52,790 bases of DNA from DATEPR01 sp036502345 (GTDB lineage: Bacteria > Actinomycetota > Actinomycetes > Mycobacteriales > Pseudonocardiaceae). The number at the start of each line of letters is the position of its first letter. The stretch's first letter is position 1. Location of the stretch: the NCBI GenBank assembly GCA_036502345.1, contig DASXYT010000305.1, positions 1-52,790 on the forward strand. Reading direction: 5' to 3'. The position numbers and the translations under genes were made by a program. Below the pieces are notes generated by a model, which did no database searches, was not told the origin of the DNA, and saw only the letters and a list, made by a program, of their open reading frames with translations. This document shows positions 50,089 through 52,790 of this stretch, in pieces.

Positions 50089-51557
50089 CGACACTTCGGC
50101 TTGCACCGAAACGTGTGGCTCCTACGGTCGATGACATGCGTGGCGTAACGGAGTTGTCGAAACCGCGGGGGCCCGCAGCAGGCGGCAGCTGGACGTTGAC
50201 AGCCCTCTGCCTGGGCTTTTTCATGATCATGATGGACGCGACGGTGGTCAACACCGCGCTCCCGGCGATCGGTGCCGACCTGTCGGCGTCGGTCAGCGGT
50301 CTGCAGTGGGTGGTGGACGGCTACACGCTGGTGTTCGCGTGTCTGCTGCTGTCCGGTGGCTCACTCGGCGACCGGTTGGGCGCCCGGCGGATCTTCCTGG
50401 CCGGCCTGGTGGTGTTCACGATCGCGTCGGCCGCGTGCGGCCTGGCCGGGACGCTGGCCGTGCTGAACGTGGCCAGGATCGTGCAGGGGGTCGGCGCGGC
50501 GCTGGTGCTGCCGACGTCGCTGGCCCTGATCAACGCCTCCTACCCGGATCGCGCCCGCAGGGTGCGGGCCATCGGTATGTGGGGTGGTTTCGGCGGTACG
50601 GCCGCCGGGCTGGGCCCGGTGGTCGGCGGCCTGCTCACCACGTGGGTCGGCTGGCCTGCGATCTTCTACGTCAACGTGCCGATCGGCGCGGTCGCGGTCG
50701 TGCTGACGCTGCGGCACGTGGTGGCTCCGGCGCCTCGGCAGGGGTCCGGCCTCGACCCGCTCGGCCAGGCGCTGGCCGTGGTCACGGTGGCGGCGCTGGC
50801 GTTCGGCCTGATCGAGGGCGGTGCGCGTGGCTGGGGCAGCGGGCCGGTGTTGCTGGCGTTCGCGGTGACCGTGCTCGGTGGGTCGGTGTTCGTGCTGGCC
50901 GAGCGGCGGCACCCGGATCCGATGCTGCCGCCCGCGTTGTTCCGCCGCCGGGAGTTCAGTGGTGCGATCGCCGTCGGTGCCGCGATCAACATCGGCTTCT
51001 ACGGCGAACTGTTCCTACTGTCGCTGTACTTCCAGCAGGTGCGACACTTCTCGCCGCTGGTGGCCGGGTTGGCGCTGTTGCCGCAGCCCGCGATCACGTC
51101 GGTGGCGTCGGCGATCGCGGGTCGGCAGAACGCGCGGCACGGCCCTCGCGGGATCATGCTGACCGGTCTGTGTGTCGGTGCGCTCGGCCTGTTCGCGATG
51201 GTGCTGTGTGGCGCGACGAGCCCGTACTGGCTGATCGTCTGGCCGCTGCTGGCGATCGGGTTCGGCACCGGCTACACGATGCCGGCGGCCACGGCGGCCG
51301 CGATCGAGGCGGCCCCGGCCGACCAGGCAGGCACGGCGTCCGGCGCGTTCAACGCCAGCAGGCAGTTGGGCAGCACCATCGGCGTCGCGGTGTTCGGCGC
51401 GCTGGTGGCCGGGACGGGCGGTCTGCTGGCCGCGTACCACGTGAGCGTGGTCATCGGTGGCCTGGTGTTCGCGGCCGGAGCGGTGGTCGCGTGGTGTGCG
51501 ATTCCCCGGCGTCGGCCAGACTTGGCCGATGGAGATCAGGCCAGCACGTCCCGCTGA
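50085..51557 (+). CDS. MFS exporter, DHA2 (14-helix) type
   Basis: A 490-residue transporter with about 14 helices: GFFMIMMDATVVNTALPAIG (DHA2 helix 1), GDRLGARRIFLAG (loop 2-3), GLGPVVGGLLTTWVGW (antiporter motif). It exports drugs or secondary metabolites by proton antiport. Two starts are possible: GTG 50085, overlapping the synthase stop (GTGA), or ATG 50136 with a -10-like TACGGT seven bases before it (leaderless); the first helix is intact in both. Its last 29 bases overlap the acetyltransferase gene. Confidence 0.88.
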   Translation: MTTLRLAPKRVAPTVDDMRGVTELSKPRGPAAGGSWTLTALCLGFFMIMMDATVVNTALPAIGADLSASVSGLQWVVDGYTLVFACLLLSGGSLGDRLGARRIFLAGLVVFTIASAACGLAGTLAVLNVARIVQGVGAALVLPTSLALINASYPDRARRVRAIGMWGGFGGTAAGLGPVVGGLLTTWVGWPAIFYVNVPIGAVAVVLTLRHVVAPAPRQGSGLDPLGQALAVVTVAALAFGLIEGGARGWGSGPVLLAFAVTVLGGSVFVLAERRHPDPMLPPALFRRREFSGAIAVGAAINIGFYGELFLLSLYFQQVRHFSPLVAGLALLPQPAITSVASAIAGRQNARHGPRGIMLTGLCVGALGLFAMVLCGATSPYWLIVWPLLAIGFGTGYTMPAATAAAIEAAPADQAGTASGAFNASRQLGSTIGVAVFGALVAGTGGLLAAYHVSVVIGGLVFAAGAVVAWCAIPRRRPDLADGDQASTSR

Positions 51558-51978
51558 CGCGGCAGCGGTGTCGGCCCTCGTGCACGACGCCTACGCGCAC
51601 TACGTGGCCAGGTTGGGCAGACGGCCTGCGCCGATGGACGACGACTACGCGGCCCGGATCGCCTGCGGCCAGGTGTGGGTCGCCGAAGCGGAAGGCGTCC
51701 TGGTCGGAGTGCTGGTGCTCGTGGTCGCGGCGGATCATCTCCTGCTGGACAACATCGCGGTGAGCCCTGCGGCACAGGGCACCGGCCTCGGTACCCGACT
51801 GCTGGAGTTCACCGAGGCGCAGGCACGTGCACATGACAAGCCGGAAGTTCGGTTGTACACGAACGAGAAGATGACCGAGAACATCGCCTACTACGGCAGG
51901 CACGGCTTCCGTGAGACCCGCCGGGCCACCGAGCTGGGCCTTCGCCGCGTGTACTTCGCCAGGAGCCTGTCGGAATAG
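51529..51978 (+). CDS. GNAT-family N-acetyltransferase
   Basis: A 149-residue acetyltransferase: EIRPARPADAAAVSALVHDA at the N-terminus, LLLDNIAVSPAAQGTGLGTRLLEF (acetyl-CoA loop Q-G-T-G-L-G), and NIAYYGRHGFRETRRATELG at the C-terminus. It acetylates a small molecule or peptide. ATG 51529 lies inside the end of the exporter gene, so the two are co-translated; an exporter and an acetyltransferase together suggest detoxification of one compound, but this is inference. Confidence 0.88.
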   Translation: MEIRPARPADAAAVSALVHDAYAHYVARLGRRPAPMDDDYAARIACGQVWVAEAEGVLVGVLVLVVAADHLLLDNIAVSPAAQGTGLGTRLLEFTEAQARAHDKPEVRLYTNEKMTENIAYYGRHGFRETRRATELGLRRVYFARSLSE

Positions 51979-52005
51979 TGCGGCCCGGCAGGTCGTTGAG
52001 CGAGA

Positions 52006-52023
52006 TAGTTGAATACGCAACTA
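52006..52023. promoter_or_regulatory. Inverted repeat before the luciferase-like gene
   Basis: TAGTTG-AATACG-CAACTA, perfect 6-bp arms with a 6-bp centre, 22 bp before the ATG at 52045. The geometry is that of MarR or HxlR operators. No such regulator is in the window; it may lie downstream. Confidence 0.5.
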
Positions 52024-52044
52024 CCTTGGGACACGGTGAACACC

Positions 52045-52790
52045 ATGCAGTTCGGGATCTTTTCGGTCGGCGACGTGACCGCCGACCCGACCACCGGGCG
52101 GACGCCGAGCGAACACGAGCGGATCAAGGCCATGGTCGCGATCGCGCTGAAGGCCGAAGAGGTCGGCCTGGACGTCTTCGCCACCGGCGAGCACCACAAC
52201 CCGCCGTTCGTGCCGTCGTCGCCCACGACCATGCTCGGCTACGTCGCCGCGCGCACCGAGCGGATCATCCTCTCCACCGCCACGACGCTGATCACCACCA
52301 ACGACCCGGTGAAGATCGCCGAGGACTTCGCGATGCTGCAACACCTCGCGGACGGCAGGGTGGACCTCATGCTGGGTCGTGGCAACACCGGCCCGGTCTA
52401 CCCGTGGTTCGGCAAGGACATCCGCGACGGGATCTCGCTGGCCATCGAGAACTACGCGCTGCTGCACGACCTGTGGCGCACGGACGTCGTCGACTGGCAG
52501 GGCAACTTCCGGACGCCGTTGCAGGGCTTCACGTCAACGCCGAGGCCGTTGGACGGGGTGCCGCCGTTCGTGTGGCACGGGTCCATCCGCAGCCCGGAGA
52601 TCGCGGAGCAGGCCGCGTACTACGGTGACGGCTTCTTCGCGAACAACATCTTCTGGCCGAAGGAGCACTTCCAGCAGCTGATCAGCCTGTACCGGGAGCG
52701 GTACGAGCACTACGGCCACGGCACCGCCGCGCAGGCCTACGTCGGCCTCGGCGGTCAGGTGTTCATGCGGCGCAACTCGCAGGACGCGGT
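52045..52790 (+). CDS. Luciferase-like (LLM) flavin-dependent oxidoreductase, cut by window edge
   Basis: The first 248 residues of an F420/FMN-dependent LLM-class enzyme. Seen: MQFGIFSVGDVTADPTTGRT, EEVGLDVFATGEHHNPPFVP, STATTLITTNDPVKIAEDFA and HLADGRVDLMLGRGNTGPVY; the segment RSPEIAEQAAYYGDGFF matches the conserved helix of the group. The reading frame is open to the last base, so the C-terminus is missing. ATG 52045 or GTG 52036 are possible starts. It oxidises or reduces an unknown substrate with reduced flavin. A MarR-like operator lies directly upstream. Confidence 0.88.
   Translation, partial: MQFGIFSVGDVTADPTTGRTPSEHERIKAMVAIALKAEEVGLDVFATGEHHNPPFVPSSPTTMLGYVAARTERIILSTATTLITTNDPVKIAEDFAMLQHLADGRVDLMLGRGNTGPVYPWFGKDIRDGISLAIENYALLHDLWRTDVVDWQGNFRTPLQGFTSTPRPLDGVPPFVWHGSIRSPEIAEQAAYYGDGFFANNIFWPKEHFQQLISLYRERYEHYGHGTAAQAYVGLGGQVFMRRNSQDA

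Noticed and set aside
1..52790. tRNA or rRNA genes, insertion sequences, phage attachment sites
   Set aside because: None recognised on reading through; no transposase or integrase frames and no CCA-ended cloverleaf pattern noted.

Overview
This 52.8-kb window is GC-rich chromosomal DNA from an actinomycete. Evidence: GTG starts are frequent, stop and start codons overlap throughout (ATGA, GTGA, TGATG), and TetR, IclR, GntR and LysR regulators are abundant. An aftA-type galactan arabinofuranosyltransferase (559-2475, minus) implies an arabinogalactan cell wall, so I favour the Pseudonocardiales (Amycolatopsis, Lentzea or Kutzneria-like); the genus is not resolved. I see no rRNA, tRNA, IS element, CRISPR array or replication origin.

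Left part (1-18.2 kb): small regulator/effector modules. In order: the start of an XRE-type regulator, a VOC protein, aftA, a Gfo/Idh/MocA oxidoreductase, a DHA2-type exporter with its TetR, an acetamidase coupled to a MetX-like alpha/beta hydrolase, a DUF5655 protein, an MFS protein divergent from a LysR regulator, an IclR regulator convergent with a U32-like protein, a VOC protein, a TetR/aldo-keto reductase pair with two matching operators, an APC permease with a prolyl-iminopeptidase-like hydrolase, and a beta-lactamase-fold serine hydrolase. Between convergent genes at 18.2-18.7 kb lie strong hairpins and fifteen tandem 21-bp units.

Middle part (18.7-26.3 kb): a glutamine-synthetase-like ligase coupled to a DUF402 protein reads left. 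An APC permease, a FluG-like amidohydrolase, a VanA-type Rieske oxygenase, a 49-aa Cys-containing protein, a VanB-type reductase and an IclR regulator read right. I infer catabolism of an amine or aromatic amine by gamma-glutamylation and oxygenation. It is followed by an AlkZ-like protein, a phosphotransferase, an SDR and a GPP34 protein.

Right-centre (30-47 kb): a second catabolic region around a GntR/FCD regulator. It holds an APC permease with an acetyltransferase, a decayed 7Fe ferredoxin, a two-domain cupin, an MFS importer, a two-subunit Rieske dioxygenase, a 74-aa protein, a zinc dehydrogenase, a class II aldolase, a second cupin, a three-gene ABC importer, a methyltransferase and an alditol-oxidase-like flavoprotein. 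A recurring motif, TAATGG-W-NNN-ACCA or a variant, lies in front of many of these units and matches the operator type of FCD-GntR proteins, suggesting one local regulon.

Right end (47-52.8 kb): a DUF2000/AraC divergent pair, then a tightly overlapping series (TrmH-type methyltransferase, RluA-type pseudouridine synthase, DHA2-type exporter, acetyltransferase), and a luciferase-like flavin oxidoreductase cut by the window edge.
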